Of a DNA stretch of 5,267 nucleotides, positions 1 through 5,267 are shown piece by piece. The stretch's first letter is position 1, and each line of letters opens with the position of its first letter. This DNA comes from Sphingobacteriia bacterium (GTDB lineage: Bacteria > Bacteroidota > Bacteroidia > NS11-12g > UBA955), in contig JAGKXC010000118.1 of the NCBI GenBank assembly GCA_021151535.1, positions 1 through 5,267 on the forward strand. Reading direction: 5' to 3'. The translations under genes and the position numbers were made by a program. The notes beneath the pieces were generated by a model that worked only from the letters and a program-made list of their open reading frames with translations, was not told the origin of the DNA and searched no databases.

Positions 1-1284
1 AGCGTCCATATCCACCGATAACCCATTCTCGCGGGCAATCAAATCCGTTAAATCAATCGGAAAACCAAAAGTATCGTACAATTCAAACGCTACCGTTCCC
101 GCCACCACTTTATCGGAAGATTGGGCGATAACAGCATTCAACCTACTCATCCCGGTACTCAATGTGCGGAAGAAAGAAACCTCTTCTTCTTGGATCACGC
201 GCATCACAAAATTTTCTTGTGCTTTTAACTCCGGAAATGCGGTGGCAAAATAGTTACTCAAACCGGGCAACAACTGATAAAAAAACGGTTCCGTGAAACC
301 CAAGTAAGAATATCCGTATCGCACCGCCCTGCGCAAAATTCTGCGCACCACATATCCCGCGCCGTTGTTGGCGGGCAACTGCCCGTCTGCAATACACATA
401 CTCACGGCGCGAATATGATCGGCAATGACGCGAAAGGCAATGTCTTGCTTTTCGTTATCGCCATATTTCTTACCCGCCAAAGCGGCAGTTTCTTGAATAA
501 TAAATTGAAAAACGTCGGTATCGTAATTCGAAGTTTTGCCTTGAATACCTCTTACCAAGCGCTCAAAACCCATTCCGGTATCTACGTGTTTGGCTGGTAA
601 TTTCACCAACGACCCATCGGCCAAACGGTTGAATTCCATGAACACCAAATTCCAAATTTCTACCACTTCGGGATGGTCGTTATTCACCAATGTAGCCCCA
701 CTTATTGCCGCTCGATCGGCTTCAGAACGCATATCAAAATGTATCTCGGTACAAGGTCCACATGGTCCTGTATCGCCCATTTCCCAAAAGTTATCTTTTT
801 TATTTCCCTTGAGAATGCGATCGGCGGGGAAAAATCTGCTCCAATAATCAAAGGCTTCCTGATCGAAAGCGATATTGCTGGGTGCATCACCTTCAAAAAC
901 CGTAACATACAATTGGCTTGCTGGCAATCCATACACTTCCGTTAGGAGTTCCCAAGCCCATTCGATGGCTTCTTTTTTAAAGAAATCCCCGAAGCTCCAG
1001 TTCCCCAACATCTCAAACATGGTATGGTGGTAGTGATCATGGCCAACTTCCTCTAAATCATTGTGTTTGCCGCTCACGCGCAAGCATTTTTGGCTATTCA
1101 CCACCCTTTTATTGGGCGATGCGGCGTTGCCTAAAAAGAAATCCTTAAACTGATTCATACCGGCATTGGTAAACATCAGCGTGGGATCGCCCTTCACCAC
1201 AATGGGTGCGCCTTTTACAAATGTGTGTCCTTTGCTTTCAAAAAATGCAATAAATTTTTGCCTGATTTCGTGGGAAGTGAGCAT
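1..1284 (-). CDS. alaS: Alanyl-tRNA synthetase, N-terminal 428 residues (cut by window edge)
   Basis: Charges tRNA-Ala with alanine (EC 6.1.1.7) in the cytoplasm, and is essential for translation. I translated the frame by hand from ATG 1284-1282 to base 1: 428 codons with no stop or frameshift, about half of a typical ~870-residue AlaRS. The class II catalytic core is clear. PTLMFTNAGMNQFKD (residues 34-48) leads to motif 2, with R69 and K73 in RVSGKHNDLEEVG and then HHTMFEMLGNWSFGDFFK (86-103). MGDTGPCGPCTEIH follows at 169-182, and motif 3 is GMGFERL (237-243). The tRNA-recognition helical part begins with AGYVVRRILRRAVRYG (309-324) and runs to LYDTFGFPIDLT near 402-413. The editing and oligomerisation domains lie outside the window. 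The start is the only Met before MLTSHEIRQKF, the family's usual N-terminus, and follows a -7-like element by 18 nt. No Shine-Dalgarno is present, as is normal in Bacteroidota. Confidence 0.97.
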   Translation of the reverse strand, partial: MLTSHEIRQKFIAFFESKGHTFVKGAPIVVKGDPTLMFTNAGMNQFKDFFLGNAASPNKRVVNSQKCLRVSGKHNDLEEVGHDHYHHTMFEMLGNWSFGDFFKKEAIEWAWELLTEVYGLPASQLYVTVFEGDAPSNIAFDQEAFDYWSRFFPADRILKGNKKDNFWEMGDTGPCGPCTEIHFDMRSEADRAAISGATLVNNDHPEVVEIWNLVFMEFNRLADGSLVKLPAKHVDTGMGFERLVRGIQGKTSNYDTDVFQFIIQETAALAGKKYGDNEKQDIAFRVIADHIRAVSMCIADGQLPANNGAGYVVRRILRRAVRYGYSYLGFTEPFFYQLLPGLSNYFATAFPELKAQENFVMRVIQEEEVSFFRTLSTGMSRLNAVIAQSSDKVVAGTVAFELYDTFGFPIDLTDLIARENGLSVDMDA

Positions 1285-1302
1285 AGAAAATTAACAAAGT
1301 GG

Positions 1303-1310
1303 CAAAGATA
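1303..1310 (-). promoter_or_regulatory. Probable alaS promoter, Bacteroidetes -7 element (TATCTTTG)
   Basis: The minus strand reads TATCTTTG, a full match to the Bacteroidetes sigma-ABfrA -7 consensus TAnnTTTG. It lies 18 nt before the alaS ATG and downstream of the pckA terminator, so alaS would have its own short-leader transcript. I see no convincing TTG at the expected -33 position, so the call rests on the -7 element and its placement. Confidence 0.5.
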
Positions 1311-1330
1311 CAAATAATAAGTACATGCAT

Positions 1331-1360
1331 AAAAAAAGGCCGCTTATTCGGCGACCTTTT
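1331..1360 (-). terminator. Rho-independent terminator after pckA
   Basis: On the minus strand, AAAAGGTCGC (1360-1351) pairs with GCGGCCTTTT (1343-1334) over 10 bp with a single G:U wobble. The loop CGAATAA has 7 nt, and the U-run reaches 7 T's (1337-1331). It begins 18 nt past the pckA stop codon and lies before the alaS promoter element, so it should separate the two transcripts. On the plus strand the T tract is weaker and no gene needs it. Confidence 0.85.
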
Positions 1361-1378
1361 CTTGCAGGAAAAATACCA

Positions 1379-2971
1379 TTACCCCTCCGCAGAAACCTTA
1401 GGAGCGGCATGGATAATCTCATCGCTGGCTCCGTCTTCAAATTTCTTGAAGTTATCGTTGAACAACACAGCGAGTTTGTTACATTGTTTGTCGTAGGCAG
1501 CTTTATCGTCCCAAGTATTTCTTGGATTCAACAATTCTGCAGGCACATTGGCACAGCTATCGGGCATCAACACACCAAAAGTTGGATGCGCGGTAAATGA
1601 GCCATTTAATTCACCTTCCAAGGCAGCAGTGATCATGGCACGGGTGTACGACAATTTCATACGAGAACCTACGCCATAGGGTCCGCCTGTCCAGCCGGTA
1701 TTCACCAACCAAACATTCACATTGGGATTGGCTTCCAATTTTTCGCCCAACATTTTCGCGTACTTGGTAGGATGCAAAGGCAAGAACGCCTGTCCAAAAC
1801 AAGCCGAGAAAGTAGCTTGAGGCTCTGTTACACCCGCTTCTGTACCTGCTACTTTGGCGGTATAACCACTAATAAAGTGGTACATCGCTTGTCCGGTGGT
1901 AAGTTTAGAAATCGGAGGCAACACGCCAAACGCATCGGCGGTTAAGAAGAAAATATTCTTAGGAGCATCGCCCACTGAAGGCACAGCGATGTTATCGATA
2001 TAATCGATTGGGTAGGCAGCGCGGGTATTCTCGGTAACAGAAATGTTATCATAATCTACCTCGTTGCTATCGTTAAAGAAACGCACGTTTTCTACCAAAG
2101 AACCATTTTTAATGGCATGCCAAATTTGTGGCTCTTTTTCTTCGGTTAAGTTTACGCATTTTGCATAGCATCCGCCTTCAAAGTTGAATACGGTACCATC
2201 GCCCCATCCGTGCTCATCATCGCCAATTAATTTTCGGTTGGGATCGGCACTCAAGGTAGTTTTACCGGTTCCGCTCAATCCAAAGAAAATAGAGGTATCG
2301 CCTGCTTTACCAATATTGGCAGAACAGTGCATGCTCAAAACGTTGCGTTCTTGTGGCAAAATGTAATTCAATACGCCAAAAATTCCTTTCTTAATTTCAC
2401 CGGTATATCCGCTGCCACCAATAAGGATAATTTTGCGCGACATGTTCACGATGGTGAAGTTGTGCTGGCGGGTTCCATCAACGGCAGGATCGGCTTTAAA
2501 ACTGGGCGATGCAACAATAATCCATTCGGTTGGGGCTGTAGCAATTTCCTCGGCGGTTGGGCGAAGGAACAAATGCTTAGCAAACAAATTCTGATAAGCA
2601 GATTCGGTAACCACTTGGATGTTCAAGCGATACGTTGGATCGGCGCAAGCGTAGGCGTGACGGATAAACAATTCTTTGCCACCCATGTGATTCAATACTT
2701 TGTTTAACAACGCATCGAATGCAGCGGGTTCGAAAGGCTGGTTCACATTGCCCCACCAAGCGGTATCTGCGGTTAGGCTGTCTTTCACCAAAAACTTGTC
2801 TTTAGGGCTTCTACCAGTGAATTCACCGGTATCCGCTGCCAATGCACCAGAAGAAGTAATCACTCCTTCGTTTCTTTCTAACGCTTTCGCAACCAACTCA
2901 TCGGTGGTAAGATTTTCGTAAACTGCGGCCGCTTTATTTTTTAGGCCTGCGATAATTTCAGTATTCTGCAT
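1379..2971 (-). CDS. pckA: Phosphoenolpyruvate carboxykinase (ATP-dependent)
   Basis: Interconverts oxaloacetate + ATP and PEP + CO2 + ADP (EC 4.1.1.49) in the cytosol. It is the entry step of gluconeogenesis, or a CO2-fixing step in fermentative Bacteroidota. From Met at 2971 the protein has 530 residues, close to the 540 of E. coli PckA. Visible motifs are the substrate-binding Arg54 in GRSPKDKF, K194/K195 in GEIKKG, H214 in MHCSAN, the P-loop GLSGTGKTT (231-239; K237, T238), metal-binding D251-D252 in LIGDDEHGW, R317 in NTRAAYP, and NTGWTGGPYGVGSRM (424-438). All the usual catalytic residues are present. The frame extends 14 codons upstream to an ATG at 3013. I prefer 2971 because MQNTEIIAGL resembles a normal N-terminus and a -7 promoter element (3000-3007) lies inside the extension, so transcripts from it would lack the upstream ATG. 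The gene stands alone, is followed by its own terminator, and is divergent from the PAP2 gene. Confidence 0.97.
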   Translation of the reverse strand: MQNTEIIAGLKNKAAAVYENLTTDELVAKALERNEGVITSSGALAADTGEFTGRSPKDKFLVKDSLTADTAWWGNVNQPFEPAAFDALLNKVLNHMGGKELFIRHAYACADPTYRLNIQVVTESAYQNLFAKHLFLRPTAEEIATAPTEWIIVASPSFKADPAVDGTRQHNFTIVNMSRKIILIGGSGYTGEIKKGIFGVLNYILPQERNVLSMHCSANIGKAGDTSIFFGLSGTGKTTLSADPNRKLIGDDEHGWGDGTVFNFEGGCYAKCVNLTEEKEPQIWHAIKNGSLVENVRFFNDSNEVDYDNISVTENTRAAYPIDYIDNIAVPSVGDAPKNIFFLTADAFGVLPPISKLTTGQAMYHFISGYTAKVAGTEAGVTEPQATFSACFGQAFLPLHPTKYAKMLGEKLEANPNVNVWLVNTGWTGGPYGVGSRMKLSYTRAMITAALEGELNGSFTAHPTFGVLMPDSCANVPAELLNPRNTWDDKAAYDKQCNKLAVLFNDNFKKFEDGASDEIIHAAPKVSAEG

Positions 2972-2984
2972 GAACAAAATTGAA

Positions 2985-2992
2985 TAACTTTG
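2985..2992 (+). promoter_or_regulatory. Possible promoter of the PAP2 gene, -7 element (TAACTTTG)
   Basis: The plus strand reads TAACTTTG, matching TAnnTTTG exactly, 44 nt before the ATG at 3037. No clear -33 TTG is seen about 20 nt upstream. It faces the pckA element at 3000-3007 only 7 bp away. One of the two may be fortuitous, because the pair also forms a near-perfect inverted repeat. Confidence 0.38.
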
Positions 2993-2999
2993 ACAAGTG

Positions 3000-3007
3000 C
3001 AAAGGTA
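3000..3007 (-). promoter_or_regulatory. Probable pckA promoter, -7 element (TACCTTTG)
   Basis: The minus strand reads TACCTTTG, an exact TAnnTTTG match, ending 28 nt before the chosen pckA ATG at 2971. Transcription would start around 2994-2996, giving a leader of roughly 22-25 nt. This excludes the alternative ATG at 3013 and supports the shorter PckA. The -33 region has no obvious TTG at canonical spacing. Confidence 0.5.
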
Positions 3008-3036
3008 CTTCATGCCAACGGAAGCGTAGATGATTT

Positions 3037-3861
3037 ATGTCATACCGCCCTATGGATAATTACCAACAGCCAAAACCCCAATTTTCGTCCAAATCGCACA
3101 TGATTATACCATTGAATTACAGAGACTTAACCCAATGCTTTACCCTGTCAAGTGTGCAATTGACACTTCGAAAATTGTGCATTATTTTTTTACTTTACGG
3201 TTCATTTTCTTTGTGCGCAAGCGCCCAATCGCTTCATATTCAGCCAAAAAGAGAGATTGGCATCGGTGCTAGCATGTTGTTGTACTCTGCTGGCAACGCC
3301 TATTTAAGTCACCAGTACCCGTCCCCGCAAACACAATGGCAGGTAAGGAAGATTGATGTTTGGAACCAATCGGAGTTTAAGCCGCAACTGGCGAACATTT
3401 CGGATGCAACCTTTTTGGCCACGGCAGCCGGTGCTGGGGCAATGATGTTTGCATTCCCCAAAAACGTCCAAATGAATTACGCGGTATTGTTGGCACAAAA
3501 CGTATGGATCACCGGCAATTTGGTACAATCCACCAAAGTTTTGGTGGGCCGTGGCCGACCCTATTTACAGGGCACTGGGCCAATCAGCAGCGAGGGGAAA
3601 GACAATTATTATTCATTTTTTAGCGGGCATTCGGCGATAACCGCCACGATGGCAACCACAGCAATGATGGGTGCATTCCGATATTTACAGGGCGATCAAG
3701 CCACTTGGGGCAAAGCGGCGGCGATTAGCACGGGGGCGGTGGCATTAACCACCGCGGCGTTGCGAATCGCCGCCGGCAAACACTACCCTTCCGATGTGCT
3801 CACTGGCATTGCCGTTGGCACCGCCGTAGCACTGATCAATTGCTACATCCACGAAAAATAA
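3037..3861 (+). CDS. PAP2-family membrane phosphatase with signal peptide
   Basis: A phosphatidic-acid-phosphatase type 2 protein that removes phosphate from a lipid phosphate or pyrophosphate at the periplasmic face of the membrane. Candidate substrates are undecaprenyl-PP, lipid A or phosphatidylglycerol-P; the sequence does not say which. The three family motifs are present in the 274-residue reading: C1 KVLVGRGRP (167-175, K-x6-RP), C2 FFSGHS (194-199, acid-base H198; Phe replaces the usual Pro) and C3 R243-x5-H249-x3-D253, with nucleophile H249. About six hydrophobic segments can be seen, near 74-92, 121-141, 147-170, 197-217, 226-246 and 253-271. A signal peptide runs from RK (45-46) through a hydrophobic core to ASA|Q (cleavage after 63). 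About 40 residues of polar sequence precede it, so the real start may be later: ATG 3100 or, more neatly, GTG 3154, which would give a signal peptide of about 24 residues. It is divergent from pckA and 61 bp before msrA, perhaps one operon. Confidence 0.88.
   Translation: MSYRPMDNYQQPKPQFSSKSHMIIPLNYRDLTQCFTLSSVQLTLRKLCIIFLLYGSFSLCASAQSLHIQPKREIGIGASMLLYSAGNAYLSHQYPSPQTQWQVRKIDVWNQSEFKPQLANISDATFLATAAGAGAMMFAFPKNVQMNYAVLLAQNVWITGNLVQSTKVLVGRGRPYLQGTGPISSEGKDNYYSFFSGHSAITATMATTAMMGAFRYLQGDQATWGKAAAISTGAVALTTAALRIAAGKHYPSDVLTGIAVGTAVALINCYIHEK
3150..3168 (+). repeat. Small inverted repeat at the alternative start of the PAP2 gene
   Basis: AAGTGT (3150-3155) and ACACTT (3163-3168) form a perfect 6-bp inverted repeat around GCAATTG. 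A second, overlapping pair is TGTCAA (3146-3151) with TTGACA (3160-3165). The candidate GTG start (3154) sits in the left arm. It could be a weak hairpin over a start site, an operator, or chance; nothing in the sequence settles which. Confidence 0.25.
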
Positions 3862-3922
3862 AGCATTCCTCTCCTAATGCAAACCAATTGCTTGGCTGTT
3901 TGTTTCACATTTAACCACCACC

Positions 3923-4618
3923 ATGAAATTAACCCTGGCATTTTGTTTAACACTTGCATTTTTCTGCTTCTCCAGTTGCGGAAATTGGCAAAATTCTAGC
4001 AATTTTGCATCAGATAACGCATCCTCCCCTGCTTCCAATCAAAAACCACAAAACCAAATGAATTTACAAGAATTAGAAAAACAAGAAAACATCGAAACCG
4101 CTGTTTTGGCAGGCGGATGTTTTTGGTGCCTCGACGCAGTGTATCAGCAGCTTCAAGGCGTTGAAGCCGTTGAATGTGGTTACAGCAACGGACATAAAGA
4201 AAATCCCACCTACGAAGAAGTTTGCGATAACACCACAGGCCATGCCGAAGTGGTAAAAATCTATTACAACACCCAGAAAATCTCCTATCAAGAATTGCTA
4301 GAAGTATTTTGGCGCATACATGACCCCACAACTTTAAACCGACAGGGAAATGACGTTGGCACACAATACCGAAGTGGTATTTATTACCAAAACGAGGCCC
4401 AAAAAATCATTGCATTAGCCAGCAAGGAAGCGGTTAGTAGCAGTGGTTTATGGGAAGGAAAATTGGTAACTGAAATCCTACCATTGGCCAATTATTATTC
4501 TGCTGAGGCATACCACCAAGACTATTTCAACCATCATCCCGAAAACCAATATTGCGTTTATGTTGTTGGGGCGAAGGTTGAAAAATTCAAAAAAGAGTTC
4601 AAAGAGCGTTTGAAGTGA
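3923..4618 (+). CDS. msrA: Peptide-methionine (S)-S-oxide reductase, lipoprotein form
   Basis: Reduces methionine-S-sulfoxide in oxidised proteins (EC 1.8.4.11). The catalytic centre is GCFWC (65-69) with nucleophile C66. The family Glu appears in TTGHAEVV (E109) and the conserved loop GNDVGTQYRSGIYY spans 142-155, including D144 and Y149. C211 in NQYCVYVV is a plausible resolving cysteine, and C85 and C101 are further cysteines. The N-terminus MKLTLAFCLTLAFFCFSSC is a lipoprotein signal with lipobox FSSC, so C19 would be lipidated. A Ser/Asn/Gln-rich linker (20-46) then leads to the enzyme domain, so the protein should act in the periplasm, anchored to a membrane. The mature start CGNWQ lacks the acidic residues of a surface-export signal, so an inward-facing anchor is more likely (inference). 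An internal Met46 could start a cytosolic form. The C-terminus EKFKKEFKERLK is normal, so the gene is complete. No own promoter is seen in the 61-bp gap after the PAP2 gene, and no terminator follows. Confidence 0.95.
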   Translation: MKLTLAFCLTLAFFCFSSCGNWQNSSNFASDNASSPASNQKPQNQMNLQELEKQENIETAVLAGGCFWCLDAVYQQLQGVEAVECGYSNGHKENPTYEEVCDNTTGHAEVVKIYYNTQKISYQELLEVFWRIHDPTTLNRQGNDVGTQYRSGIYYQNEAQKIIALASKEAVSSSGLWEGKLVTEILPLANYYSAEAYHQDYFNHHPENQYCVYVVGAKVEKFKKEFKERLK

Positions 4619-4793
4619 TTTGGGCGGCGGTTAAACTCTGACCAGCATGTGGTCCAATTTGAACAAAGTATTTGTTTAATCGATCTTTATAGTTCCAATA
4701 TTTATTTTCTAACTCCTTATCAATGCTTTGGCCAAATAATAATGATTTAATAAAAATGATCAGCGAAAGAAAAATGATTTTCAAAAAATTCAT
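4599..4793 (-). pseudogene. N-terminal fragment of an unknown secreted protein
   Basis: This is a 64-codon frame starting at ATG 4793. Residues 1-21 are a clear signal peptide (NFLK, a long Ile/Leu/Phe core, LFG|Q), followed by SIDKELENKYWNYKDRLNKY and FVQIGPHAGQSL. That looks like the start of a secreted Bacteroidota protein of unknown function, and I cannot name the family. The last residues (about QITSNAL) are only the reverse complement of the msrA 3' end, so the true gene stops being itself somewhere around 4619-4640. It is cut off just after its mature N-terminus and is surely non-functional as it stands. Its ATG comes 1 nt after the stop of the upstream fragment (4795-4947), which shows that the two came from one operon. 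Base composition is far more AT-rich than the flanking genes. Confidence 0.6.
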
Positions 4794-4935
4794 ATTATTT
4801 AATAATTTTACAAGAAACTAAATTCCAGCAATGTGTAGCTGGTTTGCCGGTTTCTAGATTATAAGCTGAAACCTCTAATTTTATTAATCCTATCGATTTT
4901 GCAAAATAAAATTTCACAATACTCAAAATATACAA
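4619..4935. other. AT-rich patch of foreign or rearranged DNA between msrA and uvrA fragment
   Basis: The stretch has no intact gene. It contains only the two broken minus-strand frames annotated separately. Hand counting gives 61 G/C in 4681-4920 (about 25%), against 28 of 60 in 5041-5100 (47%) in the uvrA fragment and 26 of 60 in 601-660 in alaS. I see no transposase, no terminal inverted repeats and no convincing target-site duplication. The edges are approximate, within about 20 bp on the left and 25 bp on the right. Confidence 0.6.
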
Positions 4936-4947
4936 TTTTTCAAAAAA
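4795..4947 (-). pseudogene. C-terminal fragment of an unknown protein
   Basis: The minus-strand frame ending in TAA at 4797-4795 has no start codon near. It reads (F)FEKLYILSIVKFYFAKSIG, then LIKLEVSAYNLETGKPATHC and WNLVSCKIIK-stop. The FYFAKSIGLIKLE stretch followed by a short polar loop and a final strand resembles the C-terminal end of extracytoplasmic Bacteroidota proteins with a YYAKGIGLIK-type motif. That resemblance is recalled, not searched. The upstream boundary is uncertain: the frame stays open into the uvrA fragment, but there it only mirrors UvrA codons, so the real gene is lost somewhere around 4935-4960. It was the gene before the 4599-4793 fragment in the same operon. Confidence 0.5.
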
Positions 4948-5267
4948 CTTACTCTGCCCGATTTTCAATACAGCGTGGCGAAACGAATTTTGATTGAAAT
5001 TGAAAACCGTTTGGAATACATGGATCGCGTAGGGCTGGGTTATTTGACCCTCAATCGCCTTACCAACTCGCTTTCAGGGGGAGAATTTCAGCGGATTAAG
5101 TTGGCCACCTCACTGGGTAGTGCTTTGGTAGGCTCAATGTACATTTTGGACGAACCAAGTATTGGTCTTCACCCTCGTGATACTCGAAAGTTGGTAAGCG
5201 TGCTGGAGTCATTGCGCGACATGGGAAATACTGTGATTGTGGTCGAGCACGAAGAAGAAGTCATGCG
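4936..5267 (+). pseudogene. uvrA: UvrA (excinuclease ABC subunit A), 5'-truncated internal fragment
   Basis: UvrA is the ATPase that finds DNA lesions in nucleotide excision repair. The piece aligns with the end of its first ATPase half: FFKKLTLPDFQYSVAKRILI, EIENRLEYMDRVGLGYLTLN, the ABC signature LSGGEF at 5071-5088, the Walker B region MYILDEPSIGLH (5137-5172), the Q/D-loop HPRD and the H-loop VIVVEHEEEVM (His codon 5248-5250). From memory it aligns without gaps to E. coli UvrA beginning at FFDNLKL, so homology starts at about 4936 or slightly earlier. The ~450 residues expected upstream, including the first P-loop and the UvrB-binding region, are absent. The frame is closed by TAA at 4885, has no ATG until 5020, and the first GTG (4975) is deep inside the domain. 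It continues past the right edge. As assembled it cannot make a working UvrA from this end. Phe in LSGGEF replaces the more usual Ala/Ser, which may be a lineage trait. Confidence 0.85.

Noticed and set aside
702..932. Minus-strand 76-codon frame and several plus-strand frames within 415-945.
   Set aside because: They are shadows of alaS. The alaS frame is continuous through the whole stretch with family motifs, while these have no recognisable protein character.
2327..2707. 126-codon plus-strand frame opposite pckA.
   Set aside because: It is the antisense of an intact, motif-complete pckA and has no promoter or domain of its own.
2972..3013. Longer pckA starting at ATG 3013 (14 extra residues).
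   Set aside because: The extension MKYLCTCQSYSILF has no family counterpart that I know of, and it contains the best promoter element, so it is more likely untranscribed leader or promoter DNA.
3160..3188. TTGACA, 17-bp spacer, TATTTT: resembles a sigma-70 promoter of the E. coli type.
   Set aside because: It lies inside codons of the PAP2 signal peptide, and Bacteroidota primary sigma factors do not use this consensus. It is most likely chance in an AT-rich hydrophobic-coding stretch.
3863..3880. GCATT / AATGC hairpin after the PAP2 stop as a possible terminator.
   Set aside because: The stem is only 5 bp, the loop 8 nt, and there is no T tract after it. It is too weak to call.
3996..4364. 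122-codon minus-strand frame opposite msrA.
   Set aside because: It is antisense of the conserved MsrA domain. Its Cys/Arg/Leu-rich translation looks like a shadow frame.
4640..4654. GACCA / TGGTC hairpin as a terminator after msrA.
   Set aside because: It has a short 5-bp stem and no T run, and it lies in codons for GPHAGQ of the minus-strand stub.
4635..4956. ACTCTG occurs at 4635-4640 and 4951-4956, possible target-site duplication bordering the AT-rich patch.
   Set aside because: A 6-bp match between two ~30-bp zones is easily chance. Removing the segment between the copies does not restore uvrA or any other gene, and no element ends or transposase are visible.

Overview
The window looks like chromosomal DNA from a member of the Bacteroidota, probably near Chitinophagales/Sphingobacteriales. 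The evidence is the style of the AlaRS, PckA and UvrA sequences, the lack of Shine-Dalgarno sites, and promoter-like TAnnTTTG elements (the Bacteroidetes -7 motif) directly upstream of genes. The lineage is inferred from family resemblance only, since no search could be run. GC in the gene-dense parts is roughly 43-47% in the lines counted by hand.

Layout: (1) Positions 1-1284, minus strand: the first 428 codons of alaS (alanyl-tRNA synthetase), running off the left edge, with a -7 element at 1303-1310. (2) Positions 1331-1360: a strong minus-strand rho-independent terminator that separates alaS from the gene before it. (3) Positions 1379-2971, minus strand: complete pckA (ATP-dependent PEP carboxykinase), with all the key active-site motifs. 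(4) Positions 2972-3036: a short divergent intergenic region with two promoter elements facing each other. (5) Positions 3037-3861, plus strand: an exported PAP2-family membrane phosphatase. (6) Positions 3923-4618, plus strand: a lipoprotein form of MsrA (methionine-S-sulfoxide reductase), possibly co-transcribed with the PAP2 gene. (7) Positions 4619 to about 4935: an AT-rich patch (61 G/C in the 240 bases 4681-4920, about 25%). It holds two broken minus-strand genes, the C-terminal end of one and the N-terminal start of the next, 1 nt apart. (8) About 4936-5267, plus strand: an internal piece of uvrA (first ATP-binding half) with no start codon and no N-terminal region, running off the right edge.

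The left 4.6 kb is ordinary core metabolism and maintenance: translation, gluconeogenesis, envelope lipid or pyrophosphate phosphatase, and periplasmic oxidative repair. The odd part is the right 650 bp, where three incomplete genes are joined end to end. This is either a real rearrangement scar with foreign DNA or an assembly/chimera artefact, and sequence alone cannot decide. I see no tRNA, rRNA, CRISPR array, transposase or recognisable novel system.
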